Source: JANNSW01 sp031431235 (lineage in GTDB: Bacteria > Pseudomonadota > Alphaproteobacteria > Rhizobiales > Hyphomicrobiaceae). Taken from it: a DNA stretch of 38,343 nucleotides. The DNA lies in assembly GCA_031431235.1 (NCBI GenBank), contig JANPDA010000168.1, positions 1 through 38,343 on the forward strand, written 5' to 3'. Positions 1 through 7,720 of this stretch are shown in pieces. The notes beneath the pieces were generated by a model. That model did no database searches. It had not been told where the DNA came from and worked only from the letters and a program-made list of their open reading frames with translations. Numbering within the stretch: position 1 is the stretch's first letter; each line of letters begins with the position of its first letter. A program made the position numbers and the translations under genes.

Positions 1-603
1 AAAACGGCTCACATTGCTCCCACCGTCAGGCGGCTGGCCACTTCTGGTCTGCTCTTGGCTCTCCTCACAGTCTGGGTGCTGCCGGTGCGGGCGGCGGAGC
101 CCGGTGCTCCCGATGCGGCACGCTCGGTGGCGCTCCAGCAGCTTTTCAGCGATCTCCGGGCCGCAACCGATCCCACTGCCGCACGCCAGATCGAGCTGAG
201 GATCTGGGATGCCTGGCTGCATTCGGGTGACGACTCGGTCGATCGGCTGACCCGTGAGGCGATCGCTGCCATGCAGGCAAACCAACTGCAGGTCGCCCTC
301 GCCATGCTGGATGTCGTCGTCAGCAAGGCGCCGCAATATGCCGAGGGCTGGAACAAGCGCGCGACCGTTCTCTACATGATCGGTCAGCTCGACCGGTCGC
401 TGGAGGACTGCGGCAAGGTGCTGGCGCTGGAGCCGCGGCACTTCGGGGCCCTCGCCGGCGTCGGCCTCATCCGCATCGGCAAGGGTGACAAGAAGGGTGC
501 CATGTCCGCCTACCGCAAAGTGATCGAGATCTATCCCTTGAGCCCGGGCGCGCGCGCCAATCTGGAAGCCCTCGAGCAGGCGGTCGAGGGCGATCCGACC
601 TGA
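1..603 (+). CDS. Secreted TPR-repeat protein, 5' end outside window
   Basis: The reading frame is open from base 1 to the TGA at 601-603, so 200 residues are visible and the start codon lies upstream of the window. A TTG at 55 is the first possible internal start, but it would cut through the signal peptide. Visible residues 10-32 read as basic residues (VRR), a hydrophobic stretch rich in Leu and Val, and a cleavage-like VRAAEP, so the protein is probably exported to the periplasm. From about residue 85 to 185 there are two to three tetratricopeptide-like units with typical spacing (A..A.M, GWNKRA, ALEPRHFGAL, AYRKVIEIYP), suggesting a helical protein-binding scaffold. Such small periplasmic TPR proteins are common in alphaproteobacteria and mostly have no assigned partner. 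The export signal and TPR fold are read from the sequence; no specific function can be given. Confidence 0.75.
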   Translation, partial: KTAHIAPTVRRLATSGLLLALLTVWVLPVRAAEPGAPDAARSVALQQLFSDLRAATDPTAARQIELRIWDAWLHSGDDSVDRLTREAIAAMQANQLQVALAMLDVVVSKAPQYAEGWNKRATVLYMIGQLDRSLEDCGKVLALEPRHFGALAGVGLIRIGKGDKKGAMSAYRKVIEIYPLSPGARANLEALEQAVEGDPT

Positions 604-637
604 GGTGGACTGCAATTCTGCCCTGCCGAGCCACCAC

Positions 638-667
638 TTGTTCCCAGCGACGACTGCCGCCTAACCT
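638..667 (+). promoter_or_regulatory. Candidate promoter for the acyl-CoA synthetase gene
   Basis: TTGTTC at 638-643 and TAACCT at 662-667 are separated by 18 bases. The downstream start codon is at 704, giving a leader of roughly 30 bases. The same TTG-N17/18-TAnCCT layout occurs before vapB, thyA and the transporter ATPase gene in this window. The match is by eye. Confidence 0.3.
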
Positions 668-703
668 CCCGATGTCTGCTGCAAACAGGAAGGCGAGGCA
701 TTG

Positions 704-2305
704 ATGCTCGACCAGCGTCAGGAGCGCACCGTCGCTCGTGTGATCAGGAGCCGCGCCCGGCGCCTGGGCGAGCGATCCTGGATCCGCACCGGTGGCATGA
801 CCTACAGCTTTGCCGAGATGGACACCATGTCGGACCGCCTTGCTACGGGGTTGGCGCAGCGCGGCGTCGTGGCCGGCGACACCGTGCTGCTACTGCTGCC
901 CGATGGCATCGACATCATCGCCTGCTGGCTGGCGCTTGCCAAGCTCGGCGCGCTCGAGGTGCCGGTCAACACGCAGTTGCGCGGCAATGTATTGCGGCAC
1001 GTGCTCGCGGATTCCGCGGCCAAGGTGATGGTGGTCGACCGGGGCTACCTCGATCGGCTGCTTCCACTCATCGGCGAGCTGCCCGAGCTGAACCGCCTGA
1101 TCCTCTCCGGTCGCGATGGCACGGGCCGGCCAGCGGGAGTGCCCGAGCGGCTCGTCGTCGAGGAATTGGAGAGCTGCCGCACCGAGCCCGATCGCGCCGA
1201 TTGGCACGACCCGCGGCACTGCGATCTGACCGCGGTCATGTACACGTCCGGCACGACCGGTCCCTCCAAGGGCGTGATGATCGCCCACGCCCATTGCTAC
1301 GAGTACGCCCTCAGCTGCGTCGAGCTGCTCGAGTTGAACGAGAGCGACGTCTACTACAACCCGCTGCCGCTGTTCCACATCGCGGGCCAATGGGCGGCGG
1401 TCTATGCGAGCCTGATCGCCGGCTGCTCGGTGGTCATTCCGGGCGCCTTCTCGCTGTCGGCGTTCTGGCAGGACGTGCGCGGGCACGGCGGGACGTGCAC
1501 CTTCCTCCTGGGCGCCATGGCCAGCTGGCTCTGGCGTCAGCCCGAGACCGCAGCCGACATCGATACGCCCATGCAGCGCATGCTGATCGTGCCGCTCCTG
1601 CCCGAGGTCGAAGCCTTCAAGCGGCGCTTCGGCGTGCAGGTCTCGACCACCTGGGGCTCGACCGAGATCAACGTGCCCACCCGCTCCTCGTTCGAGCTCG
1701 CCGACAACCGGACCTGCGGGCGGGTCGCGAGCGACCGCTACGAGGTCAGGATCGTCGATGAGAGCGACGAGGAGGTGCCGCCCGGTGTGCCGGGCGAGGC
1801 ACTCGTGCGCACGCGCGAGCCCTGGACGCTGATGGTCGGCTACTGGCGCAATCCGGAAGCAACGGCCAAGGCGCTCGAGAACCAATGGGTGCATTCGGGT
1901 GACGTCTTGAAACGCGACGAGGCGGGCAATCTCTTCTTCGTCGATCGCGTCAAGGATGCCATCCGCCGTCGCGGCGAGAACATCTCCTCGATGGAGGTCG
2001 AGGCCGAGATCCTGGCCCACGAGGCCGTCCTCGAATGCGCCGTGGTGCCGATCGCCTCGCCCGACGGCGAGCAGGAGGTGATGGCGATCGTCGTCCCCAA
2101 GCCGGGACGCATGCTCGATCCCGCCGACCTGATCGCCTTCCTCGCACCCCGCATGGCCCGCTTCATGGTGCCGCGCTATGTCGAGCTTCTCGACGAGATG
2201 CCGAAGACCCCGACCGGCAAGATCCAGAAATACGTGCTCCGCGAGCGCGGCCTGACGCCGACGACCTGGGACCGCGAGCAGGCGGGCATCAAGGTCAGGC
2301 GCTGA
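704..2305 (+). CDS. AMP-forming acyl-CoA synthetase, carnitine/crotonobetaine-CoA ligase-like
   Basis: This 533-residue ANL-superfamily enzyme should activate a carboxylic acid with ATP to an acyl-adenylate and then to the CoA thioester. The phosphate-binding motif YTSGTTGPSKG lies near residue 180, the WGSTE motif near 325, HSGD and the hinge VDRVKDAIRRRGENIS in the C-terminal third, and the catalytic lysine in PTGKIQK near the end. RRRGENISS resembles CaiC-type carnitine-CoA ligases, which fits the quaternary-amine genes elsewhere in the window, but substrate prediction in this family is unreliable. ATG 704 is preferred over the adjacent TTG 701 because AGGAAGG and GAGG lie 5-10 bases upstream. 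The gene converges on frc with only 12 bases between the stop codons, leaving no room for a separate terminator. The CoA link to the CoA-transferase opposite may be functional or accidental. Confidence 0.85.
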   Translation: MLDQRQERTVARVIRSRARRLGERSWIRTGGMTYSFAEMDTMSDRLATGLAQRGVVAGDTVLLLLPDGIDIIACWLALAKLGALEVPVNTQLRGNVLRHVLADSAAKVMVVDRGYLDRLLPLIGELPELNRLILSGRDGTGRPAGVPERLVVEELESCRTEPDRADWHDPRHCDLTAVMYTSGTTGPSKGVMIAHAHCYEYALSCVELLELNESDVYYNPLPLFHIAGQWAAVYASLIAGCSVVIPGAFSLSAFWQDVRGHGGTCTFLLGAMASWLWRQPETAADIDTPMQRMLIVPLLPEVEAFKRRFGVQVSTTWGSTEINVPTRSSFELADNRTCGRVASDRYEVRIVDESDEEVPPGVPGEALVRTREPWTLMVGYWRNPEATAKALENQWVHSGDVLKRDEAGNLFFVDRVKDAIRRRGENISSMEVEAEILAHEAVLECAVVPIASPDGEQEVMAIVVPKPGRMLDPADLIAFLAPRMARFMVPRYVELLDEMPKTPTGKIQKYVLRERGLTPTTWDREQAGIKVRR

Positions 2306-2317
2306 GGCGCGCCAGCC

Positions 2318-3598
2318 CTATTCGCGAGCCGCGCCCCGTCCCTTCTCCTCGGTCGCGCCAGCCTGCTTCAGCCGGGCGATCTCCGCGCTCGAATAGCCGA
2401 GCACCTGCGAGAGGATCTCATCCGTATGCTCACCCAAGAGCGGCGAGCGCGTGACCTCGACCGGGCTGTCGGAGAGCTTGATCGGGCATCCGACCGAGAG
2501 GTACTTGCCGCGCTTGGGGTGATCGACCTCGACGATGGTGCCGGTCTCGCGCAGGCTCTGCTCCTCCATGATCTCCTTCATGGAGAGGATCGGCCCGACC
2601 GGGATGTCGAGCGGATTGCAGGTCGCCATCACCTCGAATTTGGTGCGCTGTTTCGTCCATTCCTCGATCGTCGCGAAGATGTGGTTCAGCTTGTCGAGCC
2701 GCGCGTGCGGGGTCGCGTAACCCTTGTCGGTCTTCCATTCGGTCTTGCCGATCAGGTCGCACACCTTCTCCCAGACGGGCGCCTGCGTGATGAAATAGAT
2801 GTAGGCGTTGGGGTCGCTCTCCCAGCCCTTGCACTTGAGGATGCGCCCGGGCTGGCCGCCGCCCGAATCGTTGCCTGCACGGGGGACCGCGTCGCCGAAC
2901 GCAATACCCTCGCCATGCTGGGAATACTCCGTCAGTGGGCCCTTCGCGAGCCGCTGCTGGTCGCGCAGCTTGACGCGGCAAAGGTTCAGTACGCCGTCCT
3001 GCATGGCGGCGAGCACCTTCTGCCCGTGCCCGGTCTTCTCGCGTTGCAGCAGGGCGGCGACGATGCCGAGCGCGAGGTTGAGGCCGGTGCCGGAATCGCC
3101 GATCTGGGCGCCGGTGACGAGCGGGAGGCCATCGCGGAAACCGGTCGTGGAGGCGGCGCCACCAGCGCACTGCGCGACGTTCTCATAGACCTTGCAGTCC
3201 TCGTAGGGACCCGGCCCGAAACCCTTGATAGACGCCAGGATCATGCGTGGATTCAACTCCTGGATGTGCTCCCAGGTCAGCCCCATGCGATCGAGTGCGC
3301 CCGGCGCGAAGTTCTCGACCAGCACGTCGCAGGTTTTCACCAGCCGCTCCAGGATTTCCTTGCCGGCCGGGTTCTTGCTGTCGATCGTGATCGAGCGCTT
3401 GTTGTGATTGAGCATGGTGAAGTAGAGGCTGTCGGCGCCCTTCACATCGACCAGCTGGTTGCGGGTCGCGTCGCCGATGCCCGGCCGCTCGACCTTGATC
3501 ACGTCGGCTCCGAGCCAGCCGAGCAGCTGCGTGCATGTGGGGCCTGATTGCACGTGGGTGAAGTCGAGCACGCGCACGCCGTCGAGCGCTTTGGTCAT
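2318..3598 (-). CDS. frc: Formyl-CoA:oxalate CoA-transferase
   Basis: This 426-residue class III CoA-transferase moves CoA from formyl-CoA to oxalate, giving oxalyl-CoA and formate. From memory of E. coli and Oxalobacter Frc, the N-terminus (VLDFTHVQSGP, ADVIKVERPG, LYFTMLNHNKRS) and the central stretches (VLNLCRVKLRDQQRL, GGGQPG, PNAYIYF) are near identical, including the glycine-rich loop. The catalytic Asp is at residue 168 in GDSGTG, matching Asp169 of the characterised enzymes. Length matches the family. The start has AGAGGAA 8 bases upstream. Oxalyl-CoA decarboxylase (oxc), its usual partner, is not in the window, so full oxalate breakdown would need a distant oxc. Family identity is strong; the exact physiological acceptor is inferred. 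Confidence 0.92.
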   Translation of the reverse strand: MTKALDGVRVLDFTHVQSGPTCTQLLGWLGADVIKVERPGIGDATRNQLVDVKGADSLYFTMLNHNKRSITIDSKNPAGKEILERLVKTCDVLVENFAPGALDRMGLTWEHIQELNPRMILASIKGFGPGPYEDCKVYENVAQCAGGAASTTGFRDGLPLVTGAQIGDSGTGLNLALGIVAALLQREKTGHGQKVLAAMQDGVLNLCRVKLRDQQRLAKGPLTEYSQHGEGIAFGDAVPRAGNDSGGGQPGRILKCKGWESDPNAYIYFITQAPVWEKVCDLIGKTEWKTDKGYATPHARLDKLNHIFATIEEWTKQRTKFEVMATCNPLDIPVGPILSMKEIMEEQSLRETGTIVEVDHPKRGKYLSVGCPIKLSDSPVEVTRSPLLGEHTDEILSQVLGYSSAEIARLKQAGATEEKGRGAARE

Positions 3599-3912
3599 GG
3601 TGGCATTTCCTCTGGCTGAATCGTGACCGCACGAGTTTCATGAGCCATATAGCAAGGGCAAAGCGGCGGGCAACGCTCGCGCGCATGTGTCTGGCTCGGT
3701 TTGCCGCAAGCCTTCCATGCGTGTGCGTGGCGGGTCCGGCCGGTCACCTGTGGTAGCTGTCAGGGTGGCGCTCGAGGATTGGGCCATGCAATAGTTCAAG
3801 TCTGGTGGATAATTGGTTTGCCACCGCAACGAGGGTCTTGCGTCACATGGACCCAATCTGTCGACTCGTGACAGGGATCGACGCTTGATTTGTGAGCTGC
3901 GAGGGGATTGCC
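3599..3912. other. Divergent intergenic region between frc and pckA
   Basis: These 314 bases hold the leader of frc and the regulatory region of pckA. No convincing gene is seen: the short open frames here lack ribosome-binding sites and family features. A candidate frc promoter lies at 3646-3673. An AT-rich patch with GATAAT near 3809-3814 could be a -10 for pckA, but I see no good -35 partner. Confidence 0.4.
3646..3673 (-). promoter_or_regulatory. Candidate frc promoter
   Basis: On the minus strand TTGCCC (3668-3673) and TATATG (3646-3651) are 16 bases apart; each matches the sigma-70 consensus at four of six bases. Transcription would start about 40 bases before the frc ATG. Confidence 0.35.
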
Positions 3913-5523
3913 GTGACGAACGCCCAGAACCAGACGAGCCGTGCCATCGAAGGCGCCGGGCTGCGCAATCTGAAAGCCGTGCATGCGAACTGGTCGGCGG
4001 CCAGCCTGTTCGAGGAGGCGATCCGTCGCGGCGAGGGGCATGTCACGGCTGGTGGGGCACTGGCGGTCACGACCGGCGCGCACACCGGCCGCTCGGCCCT
4101 GGACAAGTTCATCGTCCGCGATGCCCACACCGAGGCGACCGTCTGGTGGGATAACAACAAGCCGCTCGCTCCTGCCCAGTTCGAGGCGCTTCGCCAGGAC
4201 ATGACCCGTCACGCCGAGGGGCGTGAGCTGTTCGTGCAGGACCTCTATGGTGGCGCCGATCCGCGCTACCGGATCAAGGTTCGGGTCGTCACCGAGTACG
4301 CCTGGCACGCGCTGTTCATTCGCCATCTGCTGCGCCGGCCCGCGGTTGCCGAGCTGGCCGGCTTCGTCCCCGAGCTGACGATCATCAATCTGCCGAGCTT
4401 CAAGGCCGATCCCGCACGCCACGGCACGCGCACCGAGACGGTGATCGCGGGCGACCTCACGAACGGCCTCGTCCTGATCGGCAACACGCAATATGCGGGC
4501 GAAACCAAGAAATCCGTGTTCGGCGTGCTCAATTATCTGCTGCCCGACAAGGGCGTGATGCCGATGCATTGCTCGGCGAATGTGGGCAAGGACGGCGGCG
4601 CGGCGCTGTTCTTCGGGCTTTCGGGCACCGGCAAGACGACGCTCTCCTCGGACGCATCCCGCACCCTCGTGGGCGATGACGAGCATGGCTGGTCGCCCGA
4701 TGGCATCTTCAATTTCGAGGGTGGCTGCTACGCCAAGACCATCCGCCTCTCGGCGACGGCGGAGCCGGAGATCTATTCAACCACCCAGCGGTTCGGCTCC
4801 GTGCTCGAGAACGTCAAGCTCGATCCGAGAACTCGTCTGCCCGATTTCGACGACGGATCGCTGACCGAGAATGGCCGCGTCGCCTATCCGATGCACTTCA
4901 TCGGCAATGCGAGCGAGACCGGTGTCGCACCCCACCCGCGCAACCTGGTGATGCTGACGGCGGATGCCTTCGGCGTGATGCCGCCGATCGCGCGGTTGAC
5001 CTCCTCGCAGGCCATGTACCACTTTCTCTCGGGCTATACGGCCAAGGTCGCCGGCACCGAGAAGGGCGTCGCCGGCGCCCAGGCCACGTTCTCTACTTGC
5101 TTCGGCGCTCCCTTCATGCCGCGCCATCCCAGCGTCTATGGCAATCTGCTCCGCGCGCTGATCGGGCGCCACCGGGTCGGCTGCTGGCTCGTCAACACCG
5201 GTTGGACTGGCGGGGGCTATGGCGTGGGCAAACGCATGCCGATCGCGGCGACACGGGCGCTCTTGAACGCCGCGCTCGATGGCAGCCTCGCGAGTGCGCC
5301 TATGCGCCGCGACCCCTGGTTCGGCTTCGAGGTGCCCTCGGCGGTGCCGGGCGTCGACTCTGCAATCCTCGATCCGCGGTCGACCTGGCCTGACAAACAA
5401 GCCTACGACCGCCAGGCAGAAGCCCTCGTCGCCATGTTCGTCGTGAACTTCGGCAAGTTCGAGAGCCACGTCGCGCCCGAGGTCAAGGCCGCGGCCCCCG
5501 GACGGCGCCAGGCTGCGGAGTAG
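3913..5523 (+). CDS. pckA: Phosphoenolpyruvate carboxykinase (ATP)
   Basis: This 536-residue enzyme converts oxaloacetate and ATP to phosphoenolpyruvate, CO2 and ADP, the entry step of gluconeogenesis. The P-loop GLSGTGKTT is at residues 235-243, followed by the kinase-2 motif GDDEHGW, FNFEGGCYAK, the PEPCK segment AGTEKG, and NTGWTGGGYG near the C-terminus. Length is typical of the ATP-dependent class. The frame is open from a GTG at 3892, but GTG 3913 is preferred because GAGGGG lies 6 bases before it. The gene appears monocistronic: it is divergent from frc and separated from sucC by a 102-bp inverted-repeat element that may end transcription. Confidence 0.95.
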   Translation: MTNAQNQTSRAIEGAGLRNLKAVHANWSAASLFEEAIRRGEGHVTAGGALAVTTGAHTGRSALDKFIVRDAHTEATVWWDNNKPLAPAQFEALRQDMTRHAEGRELFVQDLYGGADPRYRIKVRVVTEYAWHALFIRHLLRRPAVAELAGFVPELTIINLPSFKADPARHGTRTETVIAGDLTNGLVLIGNTQYAGETKKSVFGVLNYLLPDKGVMPMHCSANVGKDGGAALFFGLSGTGKTTLSSDASRTLVGDDEHGWSPDGIFNFEGGCYAKTIRLSATAEPEIYSTTQRFGSVLENVKLDPRTRLPDFDDGSLTENGRVAYPMHFIGNASETGVAPHPRNLVMLTADAFGVMPPIARLTSSQAMYHFLSGYTAKVAGTEKGVAGAQATFSTCFGAPFMPRHPSVYGNLLRALIGRHRVGCWLVNTGWTGGGYGVGKRMPIAATRALLNAALDGSLASAPMRRDPWFGFEVPSAVPGVDSAILDPRSTWPDKQAYDRQAEALVAMFVVNFGKFESHVAPEVKAAAPGRRQAAE

Positions 5524-5535
5524 GCGAGCAGGTAT

Positions 5536-5637
5536 CGTCACGCCCGCGCAGGCGGGCGCCCAGCCGACTTTTCGCGAGCATTGCGTGCCTCAGATAACCA
5601 CGTGCTTGGCTGGATGCCCGCCTGCGCGGGCAAGACG
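5536..5637. repeat. Intergenic inverted-repeat element (REP/MITE-like), copy 1
   Basis: Two 27-base arms, 5536-5562 and 5611-5637, are inverted copies of each other with 24 of 27 positions matching. Each arm is itself a hairpin (GCCCGC, short loop, GCGGGC). The 48 bases between the arms carry no gene. The same architecture, with the arms aligning base for base without gaps, recurs at 38026-38178. The element fills the pckA-sucC gap and may also act as a transcription barrier or mRNA stabiliser. Confidence 0.75.
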
Positions 5638-5760
5638 CATTGGTGGACTTGGCAGTGCCGCCACTGCTGGGCTTCGACCAATTCCGCATTGCGGCACGAG
5701 ACACGAGCCTCTAAACCCGGACAGATCATTTCGCCTGCTGGCGCTGTCCGGGAGAGCCGC

Positions 5761-6960
5761 ATGAATATCCACGAGTATCAGGCGAAAGCATTGCTCGCGA
5801 CCTATGGCGTGCCGGTGCCCGAGGGGCAGCCGGCGTTCACGGCGGACGAGGCGGTGAAAGCGGCGGCCAACCTCCCGGGCCCTGTCTGGGTCGTGAAGTC
5901 GCAGATCCATGCGGGCGGGCGGGGGAAGGGCCGCTTCAAGGAGCTGGGCCCCACGGCCGCCGGCGGCGTGCGGCTCTGCAAGTCGATCGAGGAGGTGCGT
6001 CGCAATGCCGAGGAGATGCTCGGCCGGACGCTGGTCACGCTGCAGACCGGCCCTGCCGGTCGGGTCGTCAAACGAGTGTACATCGAGGATGGCTCGAAAA
6101 TCGCGCGCGAGCTCTATCTCTCCGCCCTCGTCGATCGGGCGCGCTCGCGCGTCGCCTTCATCGCCTCGACCGAAGGCGGCATGAACATCGAGGAGGTCGC
6201 GCACAAGACGCCTGAGAAAATCGTCACCGTCTCGATCGATCCCGCTGCCGGCTTGCAGCCCCACCACGGAAGACGCATCGCCTTCGCGCTCGGCTTGAAG
6301 GGCGAGCAGGTGAAGCAGTGCGCCAAGCTGATCGGCGATCTCTACCGCGCCATGGTCGAGAAGGACATGAGCCAGCTCGAGATCAATCCGCTGATCGTGA
6401 CGGAGGCCGGCGCTCTGAAGTGCCTCGACGCCAAGATCGATTTCGATTCCAACGCCCTCTTCCGCCACCAGGACGTGATGGCGCTGCGCGACCTCGACGA
6501 GGAGGACCCAGCCGAGGTGAAAGCCTCCGAGTTCGGCCTCAACTACGTGAAGCTCGACGGCTCGATCGGCTGCATGGTGAACGGCGCGGGCCTCGCCATG
6601 GCGACCATGGACATCATCAAGCTCTATGGCGCGGAGCCAGCCAACTTCCTCGACGTGGGCGGAGGCGCCAACAAAGAGCAAGTGATGAACGCCTTCAAGA
6701 TCATCCTCTCCGACAGCAACGTGAAGGGCATCCTCGTCAACATCTTCGGGGGCATCATGCGCTGCGACATCATCGCGGAAGGCGTGATCGCGGCCGCCCG
6801 CGAAATGGCGATCGAGGTGCCGCTGGTGGTTCGTCTCGAAGGCACCAACGTGGAATTGGGCAAGCGCATCCTGGCCGAGAGCGGCCTCGCGATCCTGCCT
6901 GCCGACGACCTGAACGACGCGGCGGAGAAGATCGTGCAGGCGGTGAGGGCAGTGGCTTGA
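5761..6960 (+). CDS. sucC: Succinyl-CoA synthetase (ADP-forming), beta subunit
   Basis: This 399-residue ATP-grasp subunit works with SucD to make succinyl-CoA from succinate, CoA and ATP, or the reverse in the TCA cycle. It begins MNIHEYQAKALL, with KSQIHAGGRGKG in the nucleotide-binding domain, LEINPL near residue 210, and the C-terminal LDVGGGA, NIFGGI and RLEGTN segments of the CoA-ligase domain. The frame is open upstream to 5581, but ATG 5761 gives the canonical N-terminus with GGGAGAG just before it. The stop codon is part of the -35 box of the following toxin-antitoxin promoter. Normally sucD follows directly; here 760 bases intervene. The mdh and sucAB genes that often neighbour sucCD in alphaproteobacteria are not in this window. 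Confidence 0.95.
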   Translation: MNIHEYQAKALLATYGVPVPEGQPAFTADEAVKAAANLPGPVWVVKSQIHAGGRGKGRFKELGPTAAGGVRLCKSIEEVRRNAEEMLGRTLVTLQTGPAGRVVKRVYIEDGSKIARELYLSALVDRARSRVAFIASTEGGMNIEEVAHKTPEKIVTVSIDPAAGLQPHHGRRIAFALGLKGEQVKQCAKLIGDLYRAMVEKDMSQLEINPLIVTEAGALKCLDAKIDFDSNALFRHQDVMALRDLDEEDPAEVKASEFGLNYVKLDGSIGCMVNGAGLAMATMDIIKLYGAEPANFLDVGGGANKEQVMNAFKIILSDSNVKGILVNIFGGIMRCDIIAEGVIAAAREMAIEVPLVVRLEGTNVELGKRILAESGLAILPADDLNDAAEKIVQAVRAVA

Positions 6961-6993
6961 CTCGCCCACACAGCTCCACATATCCTGTGTGAC
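6957..6993 (+). promoter_or_regulatory. Promoter and operator of the vapBC module; leaderless start
   Basis: TTGACT at 6957-6962 (containing the sucC stop codon) and TATCCT at 6981-6986 are 18 bases apart, five and four of six consensus matches. Transcription would begin near 6993-6994, at the antitoxin ATG, so the mRNA is probably leaderless; no Shine-Dalgarno sequence is present. An inverted repeat CACACAG (6967-6973) and CTGTGTG (6985-6991), 11 bases apart, overlaps the -10 and is a natural candidate for antitoxin autoregulation. Confidence 0.55.
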
Positions 6994-7308
6994 ATGAAAA
7001 ACCTCACACTCGCCATCGAAGAGGACGTGTTGCGCGAAGCCCGCAAATACGCGGCCGAGCGCGAGACGACCGTGAATGCACTGGTCCGGGAGTATCTGAC
7101 CGGCCTCGTCAGCCAACAGGAGCGCTCCAGGGAAGCCCGTCGCCAGCTTCTCGCGTTGAGCGAGAGCTCGACCTGGGATCCTGGGCCCGGTTGGAAATGG
7201 AATCGGGAAGAACTCTATGACCGTGGAAGCCTTCGTGGACACGAACGTGCTCCTCTACGCGGCTTCGCGGAACCCGATGGAAGCGACGAAGAAGGCGAGG
7301 GCAAATAG
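6994..7308 (+). CDS. VapB-type antitoxin
   Basis: This 104-residue protein precedes and overlaps a PIN-domain toxin, the standard antitoxin position. The N-terminus MKNLTLAIEEDVLREARKYA followed by ETTVNALVREYL is the ribbon-helix-helix pattern of antitoxins paired with PIN toxins; it should bind its own operator as a dimer. The C-terminal half, including the Trp-rich DPGPGWKWNREELYDR, is the likely toxin-wrapping segment. Many relatives end close to this ELYDR-like point; here the frame continues about 28 codons, giving a 92-base overlap with the toxin gene and an acidic tail ending EEGEGK. No ribosome-binding site precedes the ATG, in line with a leaderless transcript. Specific symbol not assigned. 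Confidence 0.8.
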   Translation: MKNLTLAIEEDVLREARKYAAERETTVNALVREYLTGLVSQQERSREARRQLLALSESSTWDPGPGWKWNREELYDRGSLRGHERAPLRGFAEPDGSDEEGEGK

Positions 7309-7636
7309 GCTGATCGGCGACGTCGCGTTCGGAACGTCCGCCCAGGTGCTGGCCGAGTTCTACAACGCGGTCACGCGCAAAGGTCAGTCGCCTATGCCAC
7401 CTGCGGAAGCGCTCAGGTGGATCGAAGTGCTGATCTTGCAGCCATGCGTGGCACTCGACCCGGACATCGTCATCAGAGGCGCCGAGCTGTCCCATCGCTA
7501 CCGCATCTCCTACTGGGACGGCGCCATCATCGCCGCCGCCGAGGTGCTGGGAGCGACGACGCTCTTCACCGAGGATTTGAGCCACGGTCAGATCTATGGG
7601 ACCGTGCGGGCGGAGAATCCGTTTCGGGGCCCCTGA
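7217..7636 (+). CDS. vapC: PIN-domain toxin ribonuclease, VapC type
   Basis: This 139-residue PIN-domain protein is the expected size of a VapC endoribonuclease that cleaves tRNA or rRNA when freed from antitoxin. The metal-binding acidic residues are all present: Asp8 (FVDTNV), Glu47 (AEFYNAV), Asp101 (YWDGAII) and Asp120 (TEDLSHG). The ATG lies inside the antitoxin frame, so the two are translationally coupled. The module sits between sucC and sucD, where toxin-antitoxin genes are not normally found, and the 8-mer TGGCTTGA occurs at both borders (6953-6960 and 7657-7664). The PIN assignment is firm; the RNA target is unknown. Confidence 0.9.
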   Translation: MTVEAFVDTNVLLYAASRNPMEATKKARANRLIGDVAFGTSAQVLAEFYNAVTRKGQSPMPPAEALRWIEVLILQPCVALDPDIVIRGAELSHRYRISYWDGAIIAAAEVLGATTLFTEDLSHGQIYGTVRAENPFRGP

Positions 7637-7720
7637 AGGACGCCTCGACCTTGGGCTGGCTTGAACATCGCGCTCGATTGGCCCAGAAGACACTCTTCAG
7701 CTAGCTGGGGCCATTCGACC

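Noticed and set aside
2426..3547. 373-codon antisense frame within frc
   Set aside because: Mirror of a strongly conserved enzyme; no motifs.
3638..3856. Small minus-strand frame in the frc-pckA gap
   Set aside because: No ribosome-binding site or family features; it covers the candidate frc promoter.
5590..7242. 550-codon antisense frame across sucC
   Set aside because: It spans an intergenic repeat and two genes and has no recognisable domain.
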